From: Branchiostoma floridae
Lineage: Eukaryota > Chordata > Leptocardii > Amphioxiformes > Branchiostomatidae
Reading direction: 5' to 3'
Length of the DNA stretch: 64,000 nt
Assembly (NCBI RefSeq): GCF_000003815.2
Contig: NC_049986.1
Location: 17,866,457 to 17,930,456, forward strand
Both the position numbers and the translations under genes were made by a program. The notes under the pieces were generated by a model. That model saw only the letters and a list, made by a program, of their open reading frames with translations. It was not told the DNA's origin and did not search any database. Positions 1 to 12,748 of this stretch are shown here, piece after piece; the stretch's first letter is position 1, and each line of letters opens with the position of its first letter.

Positions 1-1731
1 AAAAGCATGGTAGACAATTTCTGCATGCTCAATCATCTATAACAAATCAATGAATATTAAATCTGGAGCAACTAGAACCTTCTCTGTACAATCACCCGTA
101 ATTGTTCCGAACCTGACATACAATTTTTTTCATCTTTTAGTTATTTGCTATTCAGACACAAATTAGTTAGACACCACGCACTATGGAACAGATGAGAATT
201 CATGAGAACAGAATAGGTGCAATTTGAAATTATAGTAATTATGTTACATTATATTATATATTATATTACATTGCAATTATGATTATTTTTTAAATAATAA
301 GTACACTTTGTATGTTCATACAGATATGCGCAAATCTCTGTTAAAGTGTCCTTCGACTATACACATTATTATGCATGAATAACAAAGGACAAAATTTTCT
401 GTTATACAACGTCATCTAAAGGCAATGGTAGAAAAATTGTCAACACTTGACGTAGATATAGTATTGAAAAGGCTTTAAATTGTGAGCTCTATGAATATTC
501 TGCTAAAAAAAGTGAAATTCAGCCAACAGGCTTTAAAAGTTTTGTTTTAGATTGTACAATAGATCTTTCATACAGTCTTTCAGTCATAGATAATAATGAC
601 ATTTTGCAATCATTTGACATCTCTGATAAAAAATTAAACAAGAAAGATGGTAAAGTCTACACTATGTAACGTTACATCATAATAAAAAAAGGTGTCAAAC
701 TCCAAAACACCACAGCAAAATAAATTGTCACACATTGATACAAGATTCTCCATGAAGTATCCAAGACTGTCTTCAGCTTTAAATTCTCATTGTTTGGGAG
801 CCCATGTTGACAATTTCCTTTGCAAAATTTGTCATCTCAAGCTTATAAAAATACAATTTCATCAATGTAAATGATTGTCATGTCATGAAGTTCAGATTTT
901 TTGACAGCATTTCAAACTATACAGTGATAATGAGATAATGATCCTCTGCCTCCTGCAGAAGCCTTTATAGTGGCTAGTTTTTTTTCTGTGGCTTTTTTTC
1001 TGATTTGTGCCGTTTTGTTTCTGTTGTTTTTTTAAATTCTTTTTTTACTTAATGGTTACCAGTTACCACGTACAAGACCTGAAGGTGCAAGGCATATACA
1101 AGGTGCAAGGTGTGATCTGAAGGCCACTCTGGAGTTGCATGTTACATACATACATTTGTATGCAACTGTAATGGCATCTCTTGTCCCTGAGTCAGAAACA
1201 TTGCTCACTAAGAGTGAGGACTAACTGACCCAATAGGAGAAGCAGTACTTAGGGCATAGTCACATAAAGGTCGTGCAATTGTCGTACGATCGCTAACTTT
1301 GGGCATTTGGGAGGACAAAAACGTACGTCTCTTGCAAAGTTCAACTGTCTTGGTACACAAAAATGCTGTTTTGGATCCATGTCGGTGGTTGGTTCTGTCA
1401 CAGCCTGTTTGTAAATCCATGACATCAAAATCGTACAATAATCGCATGACCTATGTGACCGTGCCCTTACAAAGGCTGCTCGGTTCTGTTTTCTGATCTC
1501 TCACATGTTCTTGAATCAATAGATGGCCAACTCCCCAATATGAATGTGATAAGAAACCATGTGATAAGAAAAGAAACACAATTCCAACAGGAACCTGCAA
1601 TTGAGGCTATTATTAAGGGAAATGCCATGCGATTGACCTACATGTAGCTGTTTCAGACAATATGGTGTCTTCATTTAAACAGTTTGGCCAATCACAATTA
1701 AGCAAGACCAAATGAGTCAAGTACGCAACCT
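1..1731. other. Spacer downstream of the FIBCD1-like gene
   Basis: AT-rich. Contains one copy (1320-1450) of the repeat seen at 45.4-45.7 kb. I see no exon with convincing splice sites and no clear polyadenylation signal for the upstream gene. Confidence 0.5.
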
Positions 1732-1987
1732 TTAAGTCGGTTTGATCATCATCTTAAGGTCCACCATGTCCACAAATGGCATGCCTGGGGCATAGCTGCG
1801 GAGCCATTGGCCCAGAGCATGTATGGATGCCCACCACCCAGGAACATCAGGCTCCATCCTTCTATCCGCGGTGACGAACGGCTGTCCGTCGTACATCTCC
1901 AGGATGTTGCCAGCATCGCCCTCCATGAAATCCCCCAGGCTCAGTCGGTAGCCTTCTTCTTCATTCCCAACACGGAACATTGTATGA
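1732..1987 (-). CDS. FIBCD1-like gene, coding exon 8: end of fibrinogen-related domain, stop
   Basis: Encodes FRVGNEEEGYRLSLGDF and GWWASIHALGQW and ends DLKMMIKPT. FRVG-x-E-x-x-YRLSLG and MMI(R/K)P are fibrinogen-domain hallmarks. The calcium loop, normally TKDRDND-like, reads TADRRMEPDV. The Cys normally before GGWW and the Cys normally just after it are both absent. Confidence 0.9.
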
Positions 1988-4900
1988 CTGGAATAATAAT
2001 AAACATACTTGTATGATTATAGTATTTAACTTAGGATATAGGGAGATCAGGAGCATTCTTTTCCACAAGCAGTAGCTACTTATTTGGCTTACGTTTCAAT
2101 GTCTCTCTGAGGAAGGTGTCTGAGAGACATCGAAACATGAGCAAAGTAAGTACCTACTGCTTGTGGGAAAGTATTCTCCTATGTCCTATATTGAACATGA
2201 TGAAATTATTTTCGTAATATGTAACTTATATTCTACACATAATATATATTGATGTGTATGACCACTTGTATGTCAATTTTAAGCACTAGTACATGCTTCT
2301 ATTGGAGACAACACCCCCATGTTTCGATGCCCCTAAAGCTAAAATACCCCATCTTCTGACCCCCCCATCATTAGGGTTTATAGGGTTATGATATAGGGAG
2401 TTGTTGAAACATGTGAGAAGAGGTTTGAAGAATTCTATCTAAAGAGCCTCTGAGCATCTTTATCGAAACATTTTTCGAAAGTGTTTTTGAGAACGCTTGG
2501 AATCGTTTGTGAAAACGCGAGTTAAGCGGGCCTTACCGTGCAGCCACGGTCGGGTAGGTTCCGTCCTTGGTTCCGATGACCTTGAGCTGGTAGGTCGTCT
2601 GGCGGGTGATGTTGTGGATCAGGTCGTTCCCCAGCCAGAAGGACTCCCAGCCCTCCAGCTTGAAGCCCTTCTTGAAGATGTACCAGGGCTCATGGTAGAG
2701 GCCTGGATTGAATCCCTGGTGAACATGAATACAAATTGAGCATTTTTTTTAAATTATATATTGTACATTGTTTGTTTGCTTATTTCTTTAATCAGAGAAA
2801 TACATATCGCCTTCAATCAGTGTTTTTCAATGTGGCTCTGGGGGGAATCCCCAGACATTAGCGAAATCAATCTTAGCAAAAAATCAAACTTAGCAAATAA
2901 TAGTCAGATTACAAAATCACAACAATCCTGTTTCAACATCCAAACTCACAAGGCCAAGGAAAAATATGTTGTGTTCCCTGTTACCTGACTAACCCTAGCC
3001 TTCTTTGGGTTGTTGATCCCCGAAAAGGGACATGAGAAATGAATGATAAAGTTGTTGAATCTAGTAAACCTACTTATACTACTAGTAAATCTCTAATGTA
3101 CATACATGTATGTTGTATAACTACCCTATTTTTTCCAGGACTATGATCCAAAACACCAATTTTTTCAGGCCTAGTGTTTAGTAACCAAGCCATTACTAGG
3201 TGTCTGGTTCAACTTGTTTTGATCTCAACATCCAGACATGAATATCTCTTCTGTTGCTGTAAGTGTTAGTTTTAGTGCTACTTAGTGTGTATGGTGTTCC
3301 TGTCCTTACTTCAGTGTTCTCTGTAAGGCATTACGTACAATTTTGTTTTAGGTGTTTCTGCGTCATGTATTCGTAATTGTTTATTAATGTATATACATAT
3401 ATTTCTGTATTCACCATGTAACAAGTTGTAAAATCAGTGATATTCAGTTTGTTTTTTTACTGACTGCGATGCTGATTGTTTTTCTGAATAAACTATGAAT
3501 AAACTATAAACTATGAAACATTAGATTGGTGAATAAATAGTGCTGGAATTCACAACCATGAGTGCTGGCTACCTTGCGAGCATGGATGACAGTCCATCCC
3601 CCCTCCTGGTCCATGTGGCAGTACACCTCCTGATTGGTGCGAGTACCCCTGGGCCGGATGAACCGTGGGCCGTCCTCAATGACGCCTGCCATGTACCAGT
3701 CAGCACAGTCCTCCTTTGCAACTGTGAAGGAGAGCAAACCAGTTACTTACGACATCACTCATGTAACGTTACCTGTAACTCAACAGGTAATGCTAGCTCA
3801 CCTTTATCTGTGGGGTAACCTGTATTCATTTTACATGTTTTTTCAAAAAACAGTTTTAAGGGATATCTAGTCAATGGTTTTACTTTGCAATGCTTTGAAA
3901 TATTGCAGTTTGAAACCACCATCTGTCGACTTGATATCCCTAAGTACCCTGTTTTGAAAAACAACGAATATAGGTTACCCTGCAGATAAAGGTGAAGTGG
4001 CAATAACATAATGTATGCCAACTTTTCTTCCAATTAGTGCATTGGTCCGAACAAGGATGGTTTGACTTACAGGTGAAGGTATGATCAGTGTACTTGGTAA
4101 GGTTTCACTGTTTTCCTATTCAAAGATGTTAGACATGAATGAAACTAAATTTCAGCCAGAACAAGGACGGTTTGACATAGTGTCTGTTATAACAAACTGT
4201 TATAACGTTATGGAGCATAATTTGCCAGGGGAGTTTCGCTAGCCAGCGGGGAGACATTAACCTTAGCGCGGACTGACTCTCCTGGCCAATTTCCAAAGTT
4301 CTACTCTCCCTGTACCCCTCTAAGGCTTAGGTCCCAATTTCCAGGGGCCCAGTCGGGTAGCTTTCAGAAACAAAAAATATGATATAAAAGGCAGCAGAAC
4401 ACACAGAACCTACAAAAATATTCATGAGCATTACGCTAGTTCACCTTTATCCGCATGGTAACCTTCATCCATTGTATATAAAAAAATTTTTAGGTATATC
4501 ACGTTGACAACAAGTGTTGCTATGAATGCTATGAAAATATTGCAAATTGAAACCAACGTTTGTCGACTAGATATCCCTCAATATCTCGTTTTTTTAAAAG
4601 AACGGAAATAGATTACCATGTGAATAAAGGTGAACTATTGTTAATTTGTGCGCATTCCTTGGTAAACACTTTTTTTTTTCTATCCGCAAACATCCCAGCC
4701 GGCGCCCGGTTTGGAAATGGGACCTAGGCCTAACCCTTAAACTGCCAGAGTTTCAGCCCTATAAAATGCTATAAGTGCCAGGGTTGGCTGCTGACCTCCA
4801 AAAAGAACCCCCCGAACAAGGCCGAAGTCCCTATTTCCGGGGTTCGTGCACTACGCGCGCGCAAAGCTGCTACTTTGGGGGAATACACTATCCCGGACAT

Positions 4901-7900
4901 ATCCGGGCACGGCACACAGGGCATGTAACGTTATATGTGTGCCAGATATATCCGGGTTTGGCAGTTTAAGGGATGGCCTGGTGGAGGCTAAGTTTGACTT
5001 ACAGCTGTCCATCATGTAGTCCAACTGGATGCCTCCGAAGGGTGCCTGTGCTTCAGGCTCCGGGGTGGTGGCATGCAGAGGCAGGGGGGCAGCCTTGGCG
5101 TCGGGGGTGGCCCTGGTCAGGCGCTTCTGCTGCTTGGCCGTGGGGATCTTCTCCACGTTCATGGCCGCATCCTCCAAGGCTGTGGCCGTGGTCATTGCTT
5201 CACCTTCTGGTTTCTCAGTGGGTCCAGCATGCTGAGCATGACAATACTAGAGTCAGGAAAGTATGTAGTTGAAACAATAATGATGTTATTTTGGGGCATT
5301 TTCTTATTAATTTCCTCATGAAGGGAGGAAGAAAGGGAAACCCCTTAAACAAGGGAAACCCCTATAGGTATCCTAATGCTGTAATTAATGCATGATGACC
5401 AGTTAAATAGATTGAGATCACACTGCAAGTGCATGTATGAACAAAAACACATAAAAAGGAGACAAATGAAGATTTTTTGCACAAAACTGTGTATTGTATT
5501 GAACAGATGTTACTTGTTTCATAATGAATTACTTCCAACTGACAATTCAGAATCCATCCTCTACCTTCTGGGCCTTAGAAAGGGCTGCCTTCTGCTTTGC
5601 CAGTTGAGCTTCCAGTGCTTTGAAGCGTCCCTCTGTCTTCAGTTGAAACTTCTTTTGCTGTAGGAAGATTTGAGAAAAAAAACAACAATGTAAACAAAAA
5701 TGCCATTTATGGCAAACAACTTTACCCTTTTCTATTTTTTTTCAAGATTTGCCCCTTAAAAACACATTTCACACATTTCAAGTAGAATGGAGCATACATC
5801 TATGCCACCAACAAAATAATAAGAATATTCTGTGATATTTGACTTGGTATGATTCATTCACTTGACATGAATCCTGTACAAATGTTAAGTGTAGCTCTTA
5901 AATGTCATCCAGTAGCAAGCACAGGAATAACTGTTATGTAGCTTTAACACTCAGTAACCAGAGAAAGAGACATTTAACATGTGATTCAGGGGCAGGGACA
6001 ACAGTAGTTTAACATGTAGTACCAGGGACAGGGCCAATAGTAAATCTAACATGTTATTTAGTACCAGGGACAAGGCCTTCAGTAGATCTAACATTAACAT
6101 ATCATTCAGTACCATGGACAGAGGAAATAGTAGATCTAACATGTCATTCAGTAACTAAAGACAGGGATGACAGTAGATTAACATGTAACATGTCATTCAG
6201 GGACAAGAGTAAATCTGATATGTCATTTAGTACCAAGGGCAGGACCAACAGTAGACCTAACATGTTTTTCAGTATCAGGGACAGCGAATTTAACTTGTCT
6301 TTCAGGGATAGGGACAATAGTAGAATTAACATACATTTCAGTACCAGAGCACAATACTAGCGGTAGATCTAACATGTTTTTCAGGAACAGGGACAACAGC
6401 AGATTAAAAATGTCATTCAGTGCCAGGCCTGGGGACAACAGTAGATCTAACATGTCATTCAGCACCAAGGACAGGACCAAAAGTAGATTTAACCTGTCAT
6501 TCAGTACCAGGGACAGGTACAACAGTGGATATGATATGCCTTTTAGTACCAGGGAAAGGGCATGTTTTTCAGGGACAGGGCCAACAGATGATGAGATATG
6601 CCATTCAGTGCTGTGGACAGGGGTAATAGTAGATCTAACATGTCCTTCAGTACCATGGACAGGGCCAACATTAGATGAGATATATCATTTAGTACACGGA
6701 CAGGGGAAAATGTAGATCTAACATGTCCAGTACCAGTGACAGGGTAGAACTTCATTGCACTCTTCTATCTTTTGTTTTGATTATCAAGTAACCACTTTTG
6801 CTACATGTTCCTGTGTAAATGAAATTGGGCTGACTTTTTTTCTACCCACCTTGTTGTGCAAGAACGTCTGGTGACTGGCCCGGTGAATGACCTTTCAAGT
6901 AATCCCTATGGCTACGGCTGTTGTTTTTATTCATGGTTTTTACATGCTCTGGGCAAACATATTTCAAACCCAGACAATCTTCTGCAGGAACATCCTTTGG
7001 CGCCGTGTCATGTTTTATTGATTTTTTGACGACGCCTCAGGGGAGTCGTCAAGTGGTATATATTGCATTCAGTCTGCAAAAATTCTAGGAATTGCACAGG
7101 CATTTTTCCAAGAATGCTAGTACTCCACAGTATGCTGGGTATGCAAGTCCCCCCTCCCCCCTAAATCTGTTCCAGATGTATCTCTGGTATGCAATGGTGG
7201 AATGTAGGTCACACTGGATCCCTGGAGGAATTTGTCCTTTGAAACTAGTGGTAAGACAGGGAAACTCTGCACAATGGATCAAGTTGTCTTGGTTGTTATG
7301 TTATGTTATGAAGGATACATTTTCTTTTCTAGAGCTTGTTCAAGCCATACGCCAGAGGCAGACAGGAAATACTTCTGTAGTGCTCAGCTGTAGGTTTAGG
7401 TCACTGGCAGACCATTGTGCTGTACCGGGGATAGTACATTTCTGGCTGTAGGTTTATGCTACAGGTGGGCTAGTATATTGTGCCAGGGATAGTGCGACAG
7501 GGAAGTTCCAGTCTATTTCTGATTTGAGCTGTATTGTTGTACTCGTTGTTGTATTGTTGTATCGTCGTCATGGCAATAATACATTTTTATTGCCAGTCTT
7601 GTTTCCTATTTGACCTCTCAGAACAAGGAGGTTATGAAAGTGGGAGTAAAAATAAGGTACAGTACGAAAAAGTTTTTCTTGTTGTTGTTGTAGTGTTGAA
7701 TAGGTCAGCAAGTGTGTTGCTTCTAAAGCAGGGTACATTTTTAAAGAGATGGGTTCTAGCCCAGCACAAGGCACACAAATAACTCGAACACAGGACCCCC
7801 ACTTATGTCCCTTCCGAAAGACAGGTGAAGCCCCAACCGAGAATCCCGATCCCGTGATGGGGATCTCTAAGTTGGAACTATGGGCTCAACTGTAAGAGCT

Positions 7901-10900
7901 GCTACCAGATAGGCCACAGGGACGTACAAAAAAGACGCTCTGACAGAAAAAGACGGCAACCAACTTGGTGGTGATCTCCGACAGAAAAAGACAGCATATA
8001 AAAAAACGATCACGGTTTTCCCCTATCAAACTCTGCTTGGAGATAGCTGACGGGAAAAGACGACATATAAGGAGAGGGGTCACGATTTTAAACCCCATCA
8101 ACGTGTGCTTGAAGAGTATGAGATGCCCAGTGAGATCGTGTGGCGCAGCGGTAGCAAGTTTGGCTGGGCACCGAGAGGTCTCTCGAGTTCGGACCCTGCG
8201 GTGTCGCCGATACTTTACACGGTTTTCCTCACTTTACTCAGGTGAAAATGAGTGCCTAGTGCTAGGGCCGTCCCTCGGATAGGACGGATAGTTAAATGGA
8301 GGTCCCGTGTTTGGGGAGAGCCACACCCCACGCACGTTACTTAAAGAACCCCACACGTGCGATGGTGCGGCGTGCGATGGTGCAAATCCTTCCGTCTAGA
8401 ATTGGTGATTCGCTACAAATCACCCGGACTCCAGGAAGTATGGTGACATATCAGTCATTAATGGAGATCTGTATTAAACCAAACCACTGTACCTGTTCGC
8501 GTAGTTCCTCAGCGTCGTTCCCGGCAGACATGGACAGGATGAAGGCAGACACCTGCAGACTGACGGACAGCACCATCAGCAGGGTGAAGATCAGGAAGCT
8601 GGCCCGGTAGCTGGTCTTCTCGCCCGACGAATTGGTCCTTTTTGGGGCTGTACGGTAGAAAGGCATAATATCGTTTTACGTTTATGAAGGTTAGACATCC
8701 AGGTAAACAATATTTATATTTTGATCCACATGAAGAGAGAAGAGAGGAAGAAAGAGATAGAGAGAATTCTAGCAGTTGTGGTCCTCTTCTGGGCTGCATG
8801 TACAGTAGAAAAGCATGATATGTACCGTTTTGCGTTTATAAAGGTTAGACATCCAGGTAAACAATATTTAACGTTTAAGTGCAATCCAATATCTACAACT
8901 GGATAAAAACGGAGATTTACTTCCGAACGTTTTGAGTGACACCCATCACCCTTCTTCTAATGACACTGAGGAAGAGTGATGGTTGTCACCCGAACGTCCG
9001 GAAGTAAATCTCGGTTGTTATCCAGGTTGGATCGAGAGAGACAGAGAGAAAGAGCGGGAAGGAGGAGTGATAGAAAAAGAGAGACGGATCTCCAGAGAGA
9101 GAGAGAGAGAAAGAGAGAGAAAGAGGGGGGGAGAGATAGAAAGAATCCATACCTCCGGCAGGGTAGTTGTTGGCTCGGTGGATGGGCCTAGGCGAAGACG
9201 ACACCATGGGAGCCGTACGTACGGGCTGCGGGCGGATGACCACCGCCGCCGGGCACTCGTAGTCATCGGAGCTGGTCGGGTCCGTCCGGGGAGCTGGAGC
9301 GGAGATAGAAACAAGGGAACACAAAAGTTAACGAAGAAAAGAGGAACGGTGTTTTTTTTTCTATTTCCTGAAGTATATGAATGGTTTATTTGACATAGAT
9401 ATCAATCTTGCAGTCGTAGGACTGAAATGCAGTGAACACTGGATACAATTACACAGTGGATACAATTACAATTACAAAGTATAGAGAAATGCGAACGAAG
9501 ATTAAGATTGTTGAAGTTCTGTCTGAAATTGCGAAGAATGCCATCAGAGATGTCCGCAAAACAAACGCTTGTCACCGTTTATCAAAATTAAACCGTACCG
9601 TTACTGCTGGATGTATTTTCTAATTTTCCACCTTAAGGTTTGAAAATTTCGTTTTCTAAAAAAAATGGTAAAAGAAAAAGGGTAAAAAAAATGCTAATCT
9701 ATCCACCCGACAGAGTAGGAAAATATCTAATTGAATTGTAACTCCTACAGGGATATGAGAAACCGTCCTCCTACGCATAATCCCCCAACGGCACTAGCAA
9801 ACTGCCTATTGGGGCACGGTGCGTAGGAGGACGGAAGAAGCAGGTGAAGACTGGGACTGACATTACAGTTCGATGAAGAAGATTTCTAAGTATATAGTAT
9901 GGATCCCCTGCCATTACGGGAAAAGAAGGCCCAAAACCAAATGGGGATAAACTAGATAGGGTGGCCCGACGTGCCTTAGAAAGCATGGTGTGGATTATTG
10001 CTTAGGGATAGAAATGCTAGAAGTTATAAATACAAAAGTGGGAGAGAAACGGCATATTATTTCAATCCTATGGTGGAAGAATAGAAAATACATCCTACAG
10101 TGACGTATTGAAAACTGTAACAAATTCGGTGAAGAAATGTAAAAACCATTTCGTGTTCTTTAGCACCCGAAAGTTAAAAGAGGAATATCTAAGGGCATAT
10201 GTCCATGGACATACGAACAAAACCTATCATTACAGGTTGTTTATCACAAATCTATTACAACATACGGCGTTCTTAACGTTATACAACAACAAACGAGCGC
10301 TAAATAGCCACTTTCTGCAATGATTAATTTCTGGGTGAGTGTGGCTCAATTCGTATTCTTTTAACTCTTTTCTTCAAGCATTTTTCCTGGTAAACAGTCT
10401 ACATAAGACATTGACCGTAGTCTATTACAATGTACAGCGCTTGGTATAACAATAAACAAGCGCCAAACAGCCACGTTATGCAATGATTAATTTCTGGGTA
10501 ACTGTACATGTGGCTCAACTCGCATTCTTTTGACTCGTTTCTTCGAAAACATTTTTCCTTGAAAATAGTCTACGAGATGTGTAAGACTGAAAGCCTTGAA
10601 GTATGATTAAAGGTATGACGGAGGCCGGGTGGACATCAAAACCAGGAGCATGCGCAGTCAACCGAATTGTGCATGTTGTGTCCTTATAAAGTTCGCAAAA
10701 CGTCTTTCATATGATGTGACGCTTGTTTACATTAAACAACGCTGTATTAGGAAAGGAGAAAGACCTAAAATTAATTTGTGCAGAAGTTTCGTTATTCATA
10801 TACCCCCAACGTGCCTTAGAAATTATGGATGGGAGTGAAGTCTGGGATAAAAATGCTAAAACTTTAATATAAAAATAAAAGAGGAGAAGAAGCAGTCATA

Positions 10901-12656
10901 ATTGTTTAACCTTATGGTGGAAAATTTGAAACTACATCCAGCAGGTGCGGTACGTATTGATAAACGGTAACAAATTCAGTGAAAAAATATATAAAACGTA
11001 AGTAGTACGGAAAAGTAAAACCCAGTACGTATTCTCTAGCACATGAAATATATATATATATCAAGGACATGATGTCCATGCAAATACGAACAAAACCTGA
11101 CATTATTAGAAGTTTTGCACAGAATAACAACATACAGTGTCCTGATATAACAACAAACAAGCGCCCAACAGCCACCTTATGCAATGATTAATTTCTGGGC
11201 GTGGGTCCACCCGCATTCTTTTAACTCTTTTCTTCAAGGGTATGAGTCTATGACGGAGTGGACATCAAAAACAGGAGCATGCGCAGTCAACCGAATTGTG
11301 CTTGTTGTGTCATTATTACGTTCACAAAACGTCTTTCATGTGCCACGTTATGCAATGATTGATTTCTGGGTAAGTGTGGCTCAATTCACATGCTTTAAAC
11401 TCCGTTCTTCAAACAGTTTCCCTCGAAAATAGTCTACGAGATGTGTAAGACTGAATACCTTGAAGTATGATTAAAGGTATGACGGAGGCCGGCTGGACAT
11501 CAAAAACAGGAGCATGCGCAGTTAACCGAATTGTGCTTGTTGTGTCCTTATAAAGTTCGCAAAAAGTCTTTCATGTGGCGCTTGTTTACATCAAAAAGCG
11601 CTGTAAGCAGAAAAGCCGAAAATCAGTTTCAGCAGAAGTTTGATTATTCATGTACCCAGGGCTGGGGATTAATGGATTCCGTCTGCAGTGGCCCCGGTGA
11701 GCATGAATACTTTAAACAAAACTCAGAACTATTGCAGAGTGGAATTTGTTATCACCAAGCACAGTAGGGCCATTTTCTCTGGATAGTTTTAAAGAACGCT
11801 TGCAAATAGATGCGCGAAAGTCAGGTCTGATGGGTCATTCAGTGTAATATAACCAGCGCCGCGTGCCTAGCCCCTGCGAAGCTGGTGTGTTACGCCGGAG
11901 GGCGGTTATACCGGCTATATAGATACAGATACAGAAGCTGGTGTGTTATGCCGAAGGGCGGTTATACCGGCTATATACATATAATACAGATACAAAACTG
12001 GTCTCTACAGCAATCCTGAAAATAAGCTTACATAGTGGCCTTTGTGGTCAATGTTGTCGGCTTAGAACCTGGGGGTATTGAGTTCTAATCTCCGACATGT
12101 CCCAATATTGTGCAGTTGGGAAAGGCACTTCACACCAATTTTCTCACTTGACTATGGCGCTTGCGAGTACAAAATGTACCTAGCTTTGGCATGGAATATT
12201 CCTAGGATAGGACGTTTAATGGAGGTTTATGATTTGCGGAGAGCCACAACTCGATCACGTTAAAGAACCCACCACTTTTATCGAAAAGACAAGGGGTCCT
12301 TCTCGGTGTGAGCGGATCAAACCTTACAGTTTGGTTTCAAGCAGCTAACACTTACTGTACAAACCTAGGGTGTTACGCATAAGGGTGGTTTACTGGTGGT
12401 GCGAAATAAACAAACAAACAACGAAAAAGATGACAAAAACAACTTTAAAAGCTAACAACAGCTTACCACCCAAAATCGTGATCACATATCATGTCCAGAA
12501 CACGAGATATCCAAAACCGGACGTTCCGCTGCAGTACTTAGGGAAGCCGCTAGAGGGCCCCATATCTAACCATTTCCAGTTGTTGTCACACACTACTAAC
12601 ATACCAAATATGATTATCAATCCATCCAGTCGTTCTTGACTTAAGCTTGCTCACAA

Positions 12657-12748
<92 letters not shown>

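Noticed and set aside
6852-6907. Possible minus-strand exon reading DYLKGHSPGQSPDVLAQQ between the membrane and coil exons of the FIBCD1-like gene
   Set aside because: It has a plausible donor, but its phase does not fit the neighbouring exons, and in the required frame it contains a stop. The flanking exons join perfectly without it.
8130-8205. tRNA gene suggested by box A and box B
   Set aside because: Box spacing is right but no acceptor stem or 3' half forms a cloverleaf, and the body continues into a repeat shared with other loci. It is a SINE head.
8986-9152. Continuation of FIBCD1-like coding exon 2 into Ser/Leu-rich sequence
   Set aside because: The frame runs into the GA/CT simple repeat. 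The GTATGG donor at 9152 and perfect phase with the membrane exon show that it is intron.
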